Origin: Bordetella ansorpii
GTDB lineage: Bacteria; Pseudomonadota; Gammaproteobacteria; Burkholderiales; Burkholderiaceae_B
Length of the DNA: 64,000 nt
Assembly (NCBI RefSeq): GCF_900078315.1
Contig: NZ_FKBS01000029.1
Location: 1,043,425-1,107,424 of the forward strand
Direction of reading: 5' to 3'
The notes beneath the pieces are model-generated. The model had not been told where the DNA came from. It made no database searches and worked only from the letters and a program-made list of their open reading frames with translations. Made by a program: the position numbers and the translations under genes. This document shows positions 34,613-43,897 of the stretch, piece after piece (positions within the stretch are counted from its first letter, which is position 1; every line of letters starts with the position of its first letter).

Positions 34613-34799
34613 ACAGAATCAGCAGCGAAACCAGGCAAAGTGAAAGGGCAAACTCGAACAGCGCGGGATGCCAGACCCAGCGCAGCACGCCGGTGCGCGC
34701 GAGCAGGAAACGCAGCCCGAGGAAAAGCGGTACGGCAATGCAGGCGTAGACAAGGAATGGCGGCAGATAAATGCCGGCCACGGCGACTTCACTGAGCAT
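34605..34799 (-). CDS. DUF1656 (AaeX-like) small membrane protein
   Basis: This 64-residue, two-helix inner-membrane protein belongs to the DUF1656/AaeX family: SEVAVAGIYLPPFLVYACIA, then LRFLLARTGVLRWVWHPALF and a C-terminal helix. The start at 34799 is the family-typical MLSE, and an upstream in-frame ATG at 34859 lies inside the FUSC gene. The gene overlaps FUSC by 11 bases and the adaptor gene by eight, so translation is probably coupled. Members accompany FUSC-HlyD pumps, but their role is not established. Confidence 0.9.
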   Translation of the reverse strand: MLSEVAVAGIYLPPFLVYACIAVPLFLGLRFLLARTGVLRWVWHPALFEFALSLCLVSLLILYV

Positions 34800-36921
34800 G
34801 GGCAGGCCCCCGGGATAGCGTGGAGAAATAGCCGGCGTGGGCTTCCAGCAGCGCGGCAATGTCGGTCAGCGCGGCGGCCAGGCGGTGCCGGTCGCCGCCC
34901 GGGGCGCCGTCGATGACGATTCGGCGCAGGCCGAGCGCGGCGCGGCGTGCGTGGCCGGCGGCCTTGAGGGGAGCGTCCGCCCGGCGAGCCATCCGGTCCA
35001 GCGCAGCCGCCACCAACGGGCGCATGGCCGATGCGGGCGGCGCCTGCCGGAGCCATTGGCGCAACCGCAGCAGTTCGCGGCCCAGGTGCAAACTTGCCAG
35101 CGCGTCGCCAATCGCATGGTCCATCGTGGCGGGCCGGGCCTTGAGCATGGCGCCGAGCTGTGCCATGCGATGCTGCTGGCGCAGTTGCCACAGGCGGCGG
35201 TCGGCCGCTGCTCCACGCAAGAGAGCCAAGGCCTCGTCACGGATGCGGCGGCGCAGCCGCTCGATGTCGCGAACCGGATCGCGCGGCAGGAAAATCCTGA
35301 ATCCCAGCAGCGTCAGCGCGGTGCCGACGAACCAGGCCAACGACCAGTTCATGAACCGCGCAAGGTCGTAATGCATGGGATTGTCCGCGGCCACCAGCGT
35401 ATTGAACCCAACGAGATAGGCAAGCCCCGCCAGGGTGTGGGCGGGAACGCTCGTGGCATAGATGCCGGGCAGCCAGAACAGGGCCAGCACGACCGACAGC
35501 AGCGGCATCCCCTCTGTATGCGGCAGCACGCCGAACGCGCACAGGAACGCCGCGGGGATGGCGTACAGGGTTCCCTTCAAGAACTGAACGGCACCCGCGG
35601 CGGGATTGGGCGATGGCGACAGCAGCGCGCAATAAGGGGCAATGATCAACACCATGACGTCCCCGGCGGGCCAGCCGGTTGCGATCCAGAGCGCGCCTGC
35701 CGACACCATCACCAGCATCGCGCGCAAGCCGTTCTCCAGCGCCGCCGTCGTGTCCCGGTGAAAGCGTACGGAACGTGCCGCGCCGCGCGGGCTCGGGCGA
35801 TGCAGCGCGGCGATGCCAGCCAATGCGGCCAGATAGTCGTCGATCTGCTCGACCAGCCGGTCGCCAACGATGAGCCATGCGGCCTCTTGCGCGGGGTCAT
35901 TCAGGGTCGACTCGTCAAGGGCCGCGGTCAGGCGCGCGCGGGCCTGGCGCAATTGCGCTATCGCCGGATCGATTCCTTGCGCGCCGCCCGCCAGGGCCTG
36001 TTCCGCCGTCCGCCATGCGTTTTCCAGTGCCGGCTGCAAGGTGCGCCATGCCCGCGTACTGGCGCCGTGTGCCGGCAACGGCGGTGCCCCGCCGACCAGC
36101 GCGGCGAACAGCGATGCCATCGCATGGCGTACGGCCACGGCGCGTTGCGCCAGGTCGGCCGACTCGGCTTTGCCCAGCGCCAGCAGATCGTCGACGCCAT
36201 AGATTTCGGTCATGAGCCTGCGCTGTTCCGGCGCAGTCCGTGCAGACGTGCCGGCGCCGCTGCCTTCGTTCGAGGTGTCGTGCCGTGACGCGATGGCGTT
36301 TGCCGTCCCGGCGGCCAGCCGTCCAACGAGTGCTTCGAGCTTGCCCCGCACGCTGCGCCGGCTGAACAGCGCGGACACCAACCCCAGGCAGATGACGCCG
36401 ATTGCCACGGTGGCCGCCCTGCCCACGGCCTGCTCGAACGCGTGCTCGGGATGCTGCATGGCTCCCAGCGTGGCCAAGCCAATCGTGTAACCCGCCACCG
36501 CCGCGCCGTAGGCTCGGAAGTGACGCAGCAGGCTCATGGCCGCCACGCACATTCCGAGCCACAAGCCATCGGCCAGCACGAACAGCCACGGCATCTGCGC
36601 GAATGCGGCCATCAGCGCGAGGGCCGCGACCATGCCGACCAGCGTACCGAGCAATCGCCAACTGCCCTTGCCGATGACGGCCCCCTGCAGCGGGTTGAGC
36701 ACGAGCAGAACCGTCGTCGCCGCGGAGTACGGCATCTCCAGTTCAAGTGAATAGGCGACCGTCAGCGCCAGCAACGCGGCCAGCGTCGAGCGCAGGACAT
36801 AGGCCGCGCGCGGCGTGGTGAAATCCAGCCGCGCCAGCCCAGCCGCAAGCGCGGCGATCAGCCGGCCACGGGCCGAAATGGGAGTGCCCGAAGGCACCGG
36901 CGATACTGTCGCTGGCCGCAC
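34789..36921 (-). CDS. FUSC family inner-membrane efflux protein (fusaric acid/aromatic acid exporter)
   Basis: This 710-residue protein consists of two membrane bundles, each followed by a cytoplasmic region. The first bundle opens with TTPRAAYVLRSTLAALLALTV and contains MPYSAATTVLLVLNPLQGAV, the family motif. The second opens at NGLRAMLVMVSAGALWIATG and has APYCALLSPSPNP. The C-terminal soluble part carries long helices (RRRIRDEALALLRG). This is the pump subunit of an AaeB/FusC-like system that expels aromatic carboxylic acids or fusaric acid. It is the first gene of a five-gene operon running to 31683. An inverted repeat 16 bases upstream of its start may be the site for the LysR regulator encoded just beyond. 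Confidence 0.9.
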   Translation of the reverse strand: MRPATVSPVPSGTPISARGRLIAALAAGLARLDFTTPRAAYVLRSTLAALLALTVAYSLELEMPYSAATTVLLVLNPLQGAVIGKGSWRLLGTLVGMVAALALMAAFAQMPWLFVLADGLWLGMCVAAMSLLRHFRAYGAAVAGYTIGLATLGAMQHPEHAFEQAVGRAATVAIGVICLGLVSALFSRRSVRGKLEALVGRLAAGTANAIASRHDTSNEGSGAGTSARTAPEQRRLMTEIYGVDDLLALGKAESADLAQRAVAVRHAMASLFAALVGGAPPLPAHGASTRAWRTLQPALENAWRTAEQALAGGAQGIDPAIAQLRQARARLTAALDESTLNDPAQEAAWLIVGDRLVEQIDDYLAALAGIAALHRPSPRGAARSVRFHRDTTAALENGLRAMLVMVSAGALWIATGWPAGDVMVLIIAPYCALLSPSPNPAAGAVQFLKGTLYAIPAAFLCAFGVLPHTEGMPLLSVVLALFWLPGIYATSVPAHTLAGLAYLVGFNTLVAADNPMHYDLARFMNWSLAWFVGTALTLLGFRIFLPRDPVRDIERLRRRIRDEALALLRGAAADRRLWQLRQQHRMAQLGAMLKARPATMDHAIGDALASLHLGRELLRLRQWLRQAPPASAMRPLVAAALDRMARRADAPLKAAGHARRAALGLRRIVIDGAPGGDRHRLAAALTDIAALLEAHAGYFSTLSRGPAHAQ

Positions 36922-36936
36922 GATGATGCATTCCTG

Positions 36937-36957
36937 CAGTGATTCTTTGCATCACTG
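36937..36957. promoter_or_regulatory. Inverted repeat in front of the FUSC operon
   Basis: CAGTGAT (36937-36943) and ATCACTG (36951-36957) form a perfect 7-base inverted repeat with a seven-base spacer, 16 bases upstream of the FUSC start codon. The position suits an operator. The neighbouring LysR-type regulator is the natural candidate, but the spacing does not match the classical T-N11-A core exactly. Confidence 0.45.
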
Positions 36958-37041
36958 TAGGGCGGACCTACCATTCAGAAAAGTGACTTTATCTGAGTCC
37001 ACAATTGCACACGACGCACTGATCGAACGCGCGATCCGATC

Positions 37042-37980
37042 CTACGCCCTGGCCTTGCCGCGCCTGGAATCCAGGGCTTCAGCGTCATTGCAGAGATCAC
37101 GGATCGTGCGGCGCAGCCACTGGTGCGCGGGGTCGTTCTGAAAACGCGGATGCCACGCCTGGGTGAACACCACCGTCTCCAGCGGGATGGGCAGATCGAA
37201 GGCGCGGATGCGCAGGCCTGCCGCCAGCGCACTGCCCACCAGATGCTCCGGCAGCGGCAGCAGCAGGTCGGAATCCTGCAACGCGAAGAAGGCGGTGAAC
37301 GGCGTGGAGACGACCAGGGCGACGTGCCGGCGCAGGCCCAGGGCCTCCAGGGCGGCATCGATCGGGCCGGAAGACTTGCCGCGCCGCGACACACCGATGT
37401 GGCCCCAGCGCGTCAGCCGCTCGGCCGTGATGTCGTCCTCGAAGATCGGATGGTCCTGGCGAGCGATGCCGACGAAGGTGGTGGTGAACAAAGGCTGCAC
37501 GCGGATTTCCGGGCCCAGCTTGCGTGACGCGCTGATGAACAGGTCGATCCGTCCGCTGCGCAGCGCCTCATCGTCCACGTCGTCTTCCTCGGGCGAAAAG
37601 CGCAGCACGGCGCGCGGCATCTCGGCCGCCAGCGCCTCCAGCAGGCGGCCCGCGTGCAAGCCTACGAATACGTCGTTGGCCCGCACGTTGAAGCGCCGTT
37701 CCAGTGCCTTGAGATCAATGTCAGGGGTGGGCGCCAGCACCTGGGTTGCCTGCTCCAGCGCTGCGCGCACCTGCTCGCGCAGCGCCAACGCCCGCGGCGT
37801 CGGCACCAGCTTGCGCCCCGCCTGCACGAACACCGGATCCCCCAGTGTCTCGCGGATGCGGCCCAGCGTGCGGCTCATGGCCGGCGGGCTCAGGTTCATG
37901 CGCCTGGCCGCGCCGACCACGCTGCCCTCTTCCAGCAGGGTGTCGAGCGCGAGCAGCAGGTTCAGATCGGGATGCTCCAT
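37042..37980 (-). CDS. LysR family transcriptional regulator
   Basis: This is a 312-residue LysR-type regulator. The N-terminal winged HTH covers residues 1-65 (LNLLLALDTLLEEGSVVGAA, then MNLSPPAMSRTLGRIRETLG). The effector-binding domain follows from about 95, with LRFSPEEDDVDDEALRSGRI in place of the more usual NodD/PcpR-like core. It is close in style to the NodD-type subgroup (PTPRALALREQV). The gene lies upstream of, and on the same strand as, the FUSC operon with 120 bases between, so it may control that operon from the inverted repeat at 36937. The ligand is unknown; an exported aromatic acid is a reasonable guess. Confidence 0.9.
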   Translation of the reverse strand: MEHPDLNLLLALDTLLEEGSVVGAARRMNLSPPAMSRTLGRIRETLGDPVFVQAGRKLVPTPRALALREQVRAALEQATQVLAPTPDIDLKALERRFNVRANDVFVGLHAGRLLEALAAEMPRAVLRFSPEEDDVDDEALRSGRIDLFISASRKLGPEIRVQPLFTTTFVGIARQDHPIFEDDITAERLTRWGHIGVSRRGKSSGPIDAALEALGLRRHVALVVSTPFTAFFALQDSDLLLPLPEHLVGSALAAGLRIRAFDLPIPLETVVFTQAWHPRFQNDPAHQWLRRTIRDLCNDAEALDSRRGKARA

Positions 37981-38074
37981 CGCGTGCCTCAGTCCGGTTG
38001 CGTCCAGCGGAATCCTAAACCCCTACCCGTTCGCTGAGAAGCACGAAAATAGGCGCGGAAGCCGGCATGGACGA

Positions 38075-38093
38075 TTACGCGCAATGAGCGTAA
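38075..38093. promoter_or_regulatory. Inverted repeat between lysR and the small HTH gene
   Basis: TTACGC (38075-38080) and GCGTAA (38088-38093) flank a seven-base spacer in the 171-base region between divergent genes. It could be an operator for either encoded regulator. No other support is visible. Confidence 0.3.
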
Positions 38094-38151
38094 CATTGCC
38101 CCGCAGAACCTCCCTGATCGCTTCCGCGCAGCGCGCCTTGCTATCGGCACC

Positions 38152-38376
38152 ATGAACGCCGCGAAACCTCATACCCCGAAACCCGATGCCATCCGTCATG
38201 CCCGCCTCGTCGTGGGGCTCACGCAAGCAGAAGCCGCCAATGTCGTCCGGTCTTCGCTGCGCGGCTGGCAGCAATGGGAGGCTGGGGATCGAGCCATGCC
38301 GCCAGGGTTGTTCGAGCTGTTCATGCTCAAGACCAATCAATGGGCGCTCGACCGCAACCATGACGATTCAACATGA
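38152..38376 (+). CDS. Small XRE-like helix-turn-helix protein
   Basis: This 74-residue protein is built almost entirely of one HTH: IRHARLVVGLTQAEAANVV followed by the recognition segment SSLRGWQQWEAGDRAMPPG. It resembles short XRE-type proteins often seen in betaproteobacterial chromosomes, plasmids and prophages. No effector domain, partner toxin or phage gene is nearby. It is divergent from the lysR gene and is followed by about 230 bases with nothing I can identify before mutS. The family is likely; its target is unknown. Confidence 0.7.
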   Translation: MNAAKPHTPKPDAIRHARLVVGLTQAEAANVVRSSLRGWQQWEAGDRAMPPGLFELFMLKTNQWALDRNHDDST

Positions 38377-38610
38377 GGCAAGGCAAATGGCGCGGGCAAC
38401 GACCCATGCAGGCTGCACAGGTGTCCAGAAGCGCGGCCATTGAATCCGCGCCTTCTTCATCATGTCCAGGCGCGCCCGCCATGCGCATACCGCATGCAGA
38501 CGCAGACGGAGCCACCGTCAGCGCGTGATGCATGGACATGAACCCCGTGGCCCGAATCCACGCCCAAACAGCACCACGAAGCCGTAGAAATCCTTAAGCC
38601 ATTGATGTTA

Positions 38611-41247
38611 ATGAAAAAACTAGACGTGTCTGGACATACTCCCATGATGCAGCAATACCTTGCCTTGAAAGCCGAGGCAGGTCCCTTGCTGTTGTTCTAC
38701 CGCATGGGCGATTTCTACGAGATGTTCTATGAAGACGCCGAACGCGCCGCGCGCCTGCTCAACGTCACGCTGACCAAGCGCGGCGCATCGAACGGCACGC
38801 CCATCCCCATGGCCGGCGTGCCCGTGCATGCCATGGAGTCGTATCTGGCGAAATTGGTGGCCCTGGGCGAATCCGTTGCCATCTGCGAACAGATAGGCGA
38901 CCCGGCCGCATCCAAGGGCCCTGTCGAACGCCGCATCGTGCGCATCGTCACGCCCGGCACGCTGACCGACGACGCCCTCCTGCCCGCCAAGGCCGACCGC
39001 GCGCTGGCCGCCGTGTGGGCCAGCGGCAAGGCGCGCGATCCGCGCGTGGGCCTGGCCTGGCTGAACCTGGCCAGCGGCGAATTCCGCGTCACCGAATGCG
39101 CGCCCGCGCAGCTCGAATCCGAACTGGCCCGCATCGCGCCGGCCGAACTGATCTGCGCAGACGGCGCCGACGCTGTCGCGGGTTTCGACGGCGCCCTGTC
39201 GCGCGTGCCCGACTGGCATTTCGAACGCGACGGCGCCCGCGCGCACCTGCTGGCGCATTTCAAGACCGATACGCTGGGCGGCTTCGACATCGAGGACATG
39301 CCCGCGGCCATCTGCGCGGCGGGCGCGCTGCTGCGCTACGCGGCGCGCACGCAGTCGCAGGCCCTGTCGCACGTGCAACTGATCACGGCCGAACGTCCCG
39401 GCCAATACGTGGTGCTGGACCCGGTCACGCGCCGCAACCTGGAGCTGACGCAGACGCTGGCCGGCGAAGACTCGCCAACGCTGTTCTCGCTGCTGGACGG
39501 CTGCCGCACCCCCATGGGCAGCCGCCTGCTGCGCCGCTGGCTGCATCATCCGCTGCGCGAGAACGCGCCGGCACAGGCCCGCCAGCAGGCCATCACCGCG
39601 CTGCTGGAGGCCCGCCTGCATCCCGAACAGGCCTTCGGCGCCGACGAACTGCTCGACTCCCTGCGCCAGGCGCTTCATCCGTTCCCCGACATGGAACGCA
39701 TCTCCTCGCGCGTGGCGCTGCGCTCGGTGCGCCCGCGCGAACTGGCCAGCCTGCGCGACGCGCTGGCTGCGCTGCCCGCGTTGCATACCCTGCTGGGGCA
39801 ACTGCAACCCGCCACGCCGCGCCTGCAGGAACTGGCCGGCCACCTCAGTCCGGATCCTGAACTGGCCGCCCTGCTGCAACGCGCCATCGCCGCCGAACCG
39901 TCGGTGCAGATCCGCGACGGCGGCGTCATCGCCCAGGGTTATGACGCCGAACTCGACGAACTGCGCGGCCTGGCCACCGACGGCGGCGACGTGCTGATGA
40001 AGATCGAGGCCCGGGAGCGCGAGCGCACGGGCATCCACAACCTGCGCGTCGAGTTCAACCGCGTGCACGGCTTCTACATCGAAGTCACGCGCGGCCAGGC
40101 CGACAAGGTGCCCGACGACTACCGCCGCCGCCAGACGCTGAAGAACGCCGAGCGCTACATCACGCCCGAGCTGAAGACCTGGGAAGACCGCGTGCTGTCG
40201 GCGCAGGACCGCTCGCTGGCGCGCGAGAAATGGCTGTACGAGCAATTGCTGGACGCGCTGGCCCGCCACGTGATGCCGCTGTCCTGGTGCGCGGTGGCGC
40301 TGGCCGAGCTGGACACCCTGGCCGCGCTGGCCGAGCACGCGCGCCGCCACGCCTGGATCGCGCCCGAGCTGACCGACGACGCCGAGATCGAGATCGAAGC
40401 CGGCCGCCATCCCGTGGTCGAGCACGCCATCGAGCGTTTCACGCCCAACGGCTGCCGCCTGGACGCCACGCGCCGCATGCTGCTGATCACCGGCCCGAAC
40501 ATGGGCGGTAAATCGACCTACATGCGGCAGACCGCGCTGATCGTGCTGCTGGCGCGCACCGGCAGCTTCGTGCCCGCCGCCCGCGCCCGCATCGGCGCCA
40601 TCGACCGCATCTTCACCCGCATCGGCGCGGCCGACGACCTGGCGGGCGGGCGCTCCACCTTCATGATGGAGATGACCGAAGCCGCCGCCATCCTGTCGGC
40701 CAGCACGCCGCACAGCCTGGTGCTGATGGACGAGATCGGCCGCGGCACCTCGACCTACGATGGCCTGGCGCTGGCCTGGGCCATCGCCTGCCGCCTGCTG
40801 TCGCACAACCGCGCGCTCACCTTGTTCGCCACGCACTATTTCGAACTGACGCGACTGCCTTCCGAGCAGCCCACCGCCGCCAACGTGCACCTGGCCGCCG
40901 CAGAATCGGCCGGCGGCATCGTCTTCCTGCACGAAGTGCGCGAAGGCCCCGCCAGCCGCAGCTACGGGATCCAGGTCGCGCAACGCGCCGGCGTGCCGCC
41001 CGCGGTCATCCGCCAGGCCTCGCGCGAACTCGAGCGCCTGGAAGCCCAGGGCGCGCCCACGCCGCAGTTGGGCCTGTTCGCCGCCGCCATCGATGCCGAC
41101 GCGCAGGCGCAGGCCCAGACCGACCGCCAGGACGCCGCCTTCGCGCTGGACGCCCTGCGCGACGAACTGGCCGGCATCGACCCCGACACCCTGACCCCGC
41201 GCGAAGCGCTGGACGCCCTGTACCGCTTGAAGGCCCACCTGGCATGA
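38611..41247 (+). CDS. mutS: DNA mismatch repair protein MutS
   Basis: MutS recognises mismatches and small loops and recruits MutL using ATP. The N-terminal mismatch-binding domain has FYEMFY, the Phe-x-Glu wedge, near residue 30. Connector, lever and clamp domains follow ([17 protein letters not shown] in the clamp/lever region). The ATPase domain shows Walker [10 protein letters not shown] near residue 628, the [10 protein letters not shown] signature, Walker [17 protein letters not shown] and FATHYFEL. Length (about 878) is normal. The start is unsure: TTG 38602, ATG 38605, ATG 38611 and GTG 38626 are all in frame and none has a convincing ribosome-binding site; homology begins at HTPMMQQYL. 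The stop overlaps the next start as ATGA. Confidence 0.97.
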   Translation: MKKLDVSGHTPMMQQYLALKAEAGPLLLFYRMGDFYEMFYEDAERAARLLNVTLTKRGASNGTPIPMAGVPVHAMESYLAKLVALGESVAICEQIGDPAASKGPVERRIVRIVTPGTLTDDALLPAKADRALAAVWASGKARDPRVGLAWLNLASGEFRVTECAPAQLESELARIAPAELICADGADAVAGFDGALSRVPDWHFERDGARAHLLAHFKTDTLGGFDIEDMPAAICAAGALLRYAARTQSQALSHVQLITAERPGQYVVLDPVTRRNLELTQTLAGEDSPTLFSLLDGCRTPMGSRLLRRWLHHPLRENAPAQARQQAITALLEARLHPEQAFGADELLDSLRQALHPFPDMERISSRVALRSVRPRELASLRDALAALPALHTLLGQLQPATPRLQELAGHLSPDPELAALLQRAIAAEPSVQIRDGGVIAQGYDAELDELRGLATDGGDVLMKIEARERERTGIHNLRVEFNRVHGFYIEVTRGQADKVPDDYRRRQTLKNAERYITPELKTWEDRVLSAQDRSLAREKWLYEQLLDALARHVMPLSWCAVALAELDTLAALAEHARRHAWIAPELTDDAEIEIEAGRHPVVEHAIERFTPNGCRLDATRRMLLITGPNMGGKSTYMRQTALIVLLARTGSFVPAARARIGAIDRIFTRIGAADDLAGGRSTFMMEMTEAAAILSASTPHSLVLMDEIGRGTSTYDGLALAWAIACRLLSHNRALTLFATHYFELTRLPSEQPTAANVHLAAAESAGGIVFLHEVREGPASRSYGIQVAQRAGVPPAVIRQASRELERLEAQGAPTPQLGLFAAAIDADAQAQAQTDRQDAAFALDALRDELAGIDPDTLTPREALDALYRLKAHLA

Positions 41248-42491
41248 AACGACCCTCCCGCACCGCTGCCCCGCAGTCCGACGCTCCCCGCATGCCACCG
41301 GCGCCCGACCAGCCCAACGCGCTGCTGGGCGGCCTGACGCCCGAGGCCTTCATGCGCCGCTACTGGCAGCGCAAGCCGCTGCTGATCCGCCAGGCCATCC
41401 CCGGCTTCAGGCCGCCGGTGCCCGCCGCCGCGTTGAAGCGCATGGCGCGCCGCGACGATGTCGAGTCCCGCCTGATCTGGCGCGAGGACGGCCAGTGGCA
41501 GATGGAAAACGGCCCCTTCGCGCGCCTGCCCAAGCCCGCCGAGCCCGACTGGACCCTGCTGGTGCAAAGCGTGGACCTGCACGACGATGCCGCCAGCCAC
41601 CTGCTGCAGCGCTTCCGTTTCGTGCCCGACGCCCGGCTGGACGACATCATGATCAGCCTGGCCTCCACCGGCGGCGGCGTGGGCCCGCATTTCGACAGCT
41701 ATGACGTGTTCCTGCTGCAGGCATCCGGCCGGCGCCGCTGGCGCTATGGCCGCCAGCGCGACCTGTCGCTGGAGCCCGGCCTGCCGCTGAAGATCCTCGG
41801 CAACTTCGAGCCCGAGGAAGAACACATCCTCGAACCCGGCGACATGCTCTACCTGCCGCCCCAGGCCGCGCACGACGGCGTGGCGCTGGACGACGACTGC
41901 ATGACCATCTCGATCGGTTTCCGCGCCCCCACGATGGCCACGCTGGTGCGCGGCCTGCTCGAAGCCGCGGGTGACCAGGCCATGGCGCGGCTGGGCCAGC
42001 CCAGCGGTCCGTACGGCGAGCCGCCGCTGCCCGGCCCGGCGCCCGCCGGCCTGTACCGCGATCCCGGCCAGCCGGCCACGGCGACCCCGGCCGCCTTGCC
42101 CGACGCCCTGCTCCAGGCCACGCTGGACACCCTGGACAAGCTGCGCTTCGACGAAGCCCTGGCGGCCCGCTTCCTGGGCTGCTGGCTGACCGAGCCCAAC
42201 AGCATCAGCGTGTTCGACGGTCCCGGCGAAGACGCGCCCGACCTGGCGCAGGACTGGCCCGACGCCGGCCGCCTGGTGCTCGACCGCCGCACCCGCATGC
42301 TGTATCGCGGCAAGCAGCTCTTCATCAACGGCGAGACCGCGCCCATTGCCCCCTCGGCGGCCTTGCGCGCCCTGGCCGATGCGCGCGAACTGCACTGCGC
42401 CGACCCGGCATGCCGCAAGCTGGACGACGACGCCCGCGACCTGCTGACGCAATGGCTGGACGACGGCTGGCTGCACTACCGGCCCGCCTGA
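41244..42491 (+). CDS. Cupin-like ribosomal oxygenase (RoxA/YcfD, 50S protein L16 arginine hydroxylase family)
   Basis: This 415-residue Fe(II)/2-oxoglutarate-dependent oxygenase has a JmjC-type double-stranded beta-helix. The metal triad is seen as HFD in [20 protein letters not shown] and a distal His in [25 protein letters not shown] is the family block after the first ligands. A winged-helix-like C-terminal domain (from about residue 300) ends in [16 protein letters not shown]. coli YcfD hydroxylates an arginine of ribosomal protein L16, and the same role is inferred here. The basic, proline-rich N-terminal extension of about 25 residues is not part of the fold. Its ATG overlaps the mutS stop by four bases, implying coupled translation. 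Confidence 0.9.
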   Translation: MKRPSRTAAPQSDAPRMPPAPDQPNALLGGLTPEAFMRRYWQRKPLLIRQAIPGFRPPVPAAALKRMARRDDVESRLIWREDGQWQMENGPFARLPKPAEPDWTLLVQSVDLHDDAASHLLQRFRFVPDARLDDIMISLASTGGGVGPHFDSYDVFLLQASGRRRWRYGRQRDLSLEPGLPLKILGNFEPEEEHILEPGDMLYLPPQAAHDGVALDDDCMTISIGFRAPTMATLVRGLLEAAGDQAMARLGQPSGPYGEPPLPGPAPAGLYRDPGQPATATPAALPDALLQATLDTLDKLRFDEALAARFLGCWLTEPNSISVFDGPGEDAPDLAQDWPDAGRLVLDRRTRMLYRGKQLFINGETAPIAPSAALRALADARELHCADPACRKLDDDARDLLTQWLDDGWLHYRPA

Positions 42492-42773
42492 GGCGCCTGA
42501 AACAGCCCTTGCGGCGCGAAAACAACACGGAACGGCCGTCACAAGCCGTTTTCGTAGCATCCTGACACCTGCGCGTGTCCGCATCCCACAGAACGCTAGC
42601 GACTCTGAAGCGGCGGTGACATTTCCACATCCAAGACACGGACACGCAAGATTTGTTGCGATTGGGATGCCACCGCTTTAATTTCCAAACGGTCGCGTCT
42701 GACGGATTCCTGTAGTCTGGATCATGGTTTCCCCTAGGGGCCCATATATATCTCAATCAAAGAGGAGTTCGAC

Positions 42774-42995
42774 ATGATGATGCGCAAATCGCTGATTCTC
42801 GCCGCCGCCATGGTTGCCGCCGTTTCGCTGAGCGCTTGCAAGAAGAGTGAAGAGGCAGCTCCCCCGGCCAGCAGCACCCCGGCCCCGTCCACCAGCAGCC
42901 CTGCTCCGTCGACCCCGGCGCCTTCCACGCCCGCTCCCGCCGGCGGCACCGGCGGTACCGGTGGCTCGGGCGGTTCGACGACGCCTTCGTCGTAA
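42774..42995 (+). CDS. Small Pro/Ser/Thr-rich lipoprotein
   Basis: This 73-residue predicted lipoprotein has a signal helix (SLILAAAMVAAVSLSAC) and lipobox LSAC with Cys22. KKSEEAAPP follows, then a low-complexity tail of PSTPAP-type repeats and glycine/threonine (GGTGGTGGSGG). Such a tail is probably extended and disordered, reaching from a membrane toward the wall. The start is well supported by AGAGGAG seven bases before the ATG. The sequence CATATATATC about 30 bases upstream could serve as a -10 region. There is no recognisable domain, and the function is unknown. Confidence 0.85.
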   Translation: MMMRKSLILAAAMVAAVSLSACKKSEEAAPPASSTPAPSTSSPAPSTPAPSTPAPAGGTGGTGGSGGSTTPSS

Positions 42996-43125
42996 TCGTC
43001 CTCCCAGCCTGCAGGCCACGTATCGGCAGGCTGGATGCCAGGACGCACGGACCGGTGACGCGTATCAGAGTCACCGCGACCCCCACGCCGGTTCCGCCTG
43101 AGCATCCTCTCCGCGCCCATCTCGC

Positions 43126-43162
43126 GATCAGCCCGCGTGTCCACACGACACGCGGGCTGATC
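43126..43162 (+). terminator. Strong 16-bp hairpin downstream of the lipoprotein gene
   Basis: GATCAGCCCGCGTGTC (43126-43141) pairs perfectly with GACACGCGGGCTGATC (43147-43162) around a five-base loop. Only a short ATTT follows, so it may be a terminator without a full T-tract or another RNA structure. It lies 131 bases after the lipoprotein stop. Confidence 0.6.
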
Positions 43163-43262
43163 ATTTGTGGGCCTGCATTGATATCTGCCGACACCCTTTC
43201 ATCTGCAAGGCAACGGACCTTGGCGGCCACCATCGCCAGGGGGTATCCCGTCTGAAAGATCG

Positions 43263-43422
43263 CAAGCTCGAATCTTCGGCAGAAGAGTAGGCGCTACCTT
43301 TGTCGGAAGCCACTACATCGGTGATCGACTGCGTGATCTTTACGGACCGAGCCCTTAGTCGTCGCGTTATCAGCTTGCGAAAAGCCAACAGACGTGAGGA
43401 ACGACTGTATGCCGAAGCTTAA
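43263..43422 (+). pseudogene. brnT: Remnant of a BrnT-type toxin gene
   Basis: Immediately before brnA, the frame ending in TAA at 43420-43422 reads CVIFTDRALSRRVISLRKA followed by NRREERLYAEA. This matches the C-terminal strand-helix of BrnT ribonuclease toxins. The stop overlaps the brnA start codon, as in intact brnTA operons. Upstream, that frame meets a TAG at 43288-43290 without a start codon. A better continuation (SHYIGDRL) is found in another frame, so a frameshift near 43330 is likely. The first half of the toxin is not recognisable. The toxin is therefore predicted to be dead. Confidence 0.55.
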
Positions 43423-43735
43423 ACCCGGCCACATATCCCCGACCGAACAAGAAGATGCAGCCATCAATCGAGGAATTGCTGCGGATCCGGAAAATCCAGA
43501 ATGGGCAAAAGAAGACTTCAGCCATGCCCGGGTGATGAAGGCGGGAAAAGTCAGCGTCACGATCCGCTTGGACGCCGAGGTTATCGATGCCGCCAAGGCC
43601 CAGGCAGCACAACAAGGCATGGGCTACCAAACGCTGATAAACGACCTCCTGCGGCGAGCTCTGGCGGCAGGTTCCGCGCCACTGACAGAAAGTGCACTTC
43701 GGCGCATCTTGCGAGAAGAGCTGCATCACATCTGA
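43409..43735 (+). CDS. brnA: BrnA-type antitoxin
   Basis: This 108-residue protein resembles BrnA, the DNA-binding antitoxin of BrnTA toxin-antitoxin systems. The N-terminal PKLKPGHISPTEQEDAAINRG and EWAKEDFSHARVM segment is the part that wraps BrnT. The C-terminal ribbon-helix-helix is SVTIRLDAEVIDAAKAQAAQ followed by MGYQTLINDLLRRAL. The ATG at 43409 overlaps the stop of the brnT remnant and matches the usual MPK start; a GTG 15 bases upstream is less likely. With the toxin apparently decayed, it may survive as a solitary repressor. A bidirectional terminator separates it from bamC. Confidence 0.82.
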   Translation: MPKLKPGHISPTEQEDAAINRGIAADPENPEWAKEDFSHARVMKAGKVSVTIRLDAEVIDAAKAQAAQQGMGYQTLINDLLRRALAAGSAPLTESALRRILREELHHI

Positions 43736-43787
43736 ACGGTGGGCGAACACGGCCTCACGATGCCGGGCCGTATCCATCCTCACCAGA

Positions 43788-43832
43788 CAAAAAAAACCGG
43801 CGAGCATTTCGCAATGCTCGCCGGTTTTTTTC
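43788..43832. terminator. Bidirectional rho-independent terminator
   Basis: ACCGGCGAGCATT (43796-43808) pairs perfectly with AATGCTCGCCGGT (43813-43825) around a TCGC loop. There is an A-tract on the left and a T-tract on the right, so the structure works on both strands. It lies between the convergent brnA and bamC genes. Confidence 0.9.
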
Positions 43833-43897
43833 AGGCAACGCGGCGACGACCGCGCTGCCCGCCGTCAGCCCGCCTAAGCGGGCCAGCGGCTGGAGGT

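Noticed and set aside
38620-41298. An 892-codon minus-strand frame opposite mutS
   Set aside because: MutS on the plus strand has every family motif; the antisense frame is low-complexity and spans two real genes.
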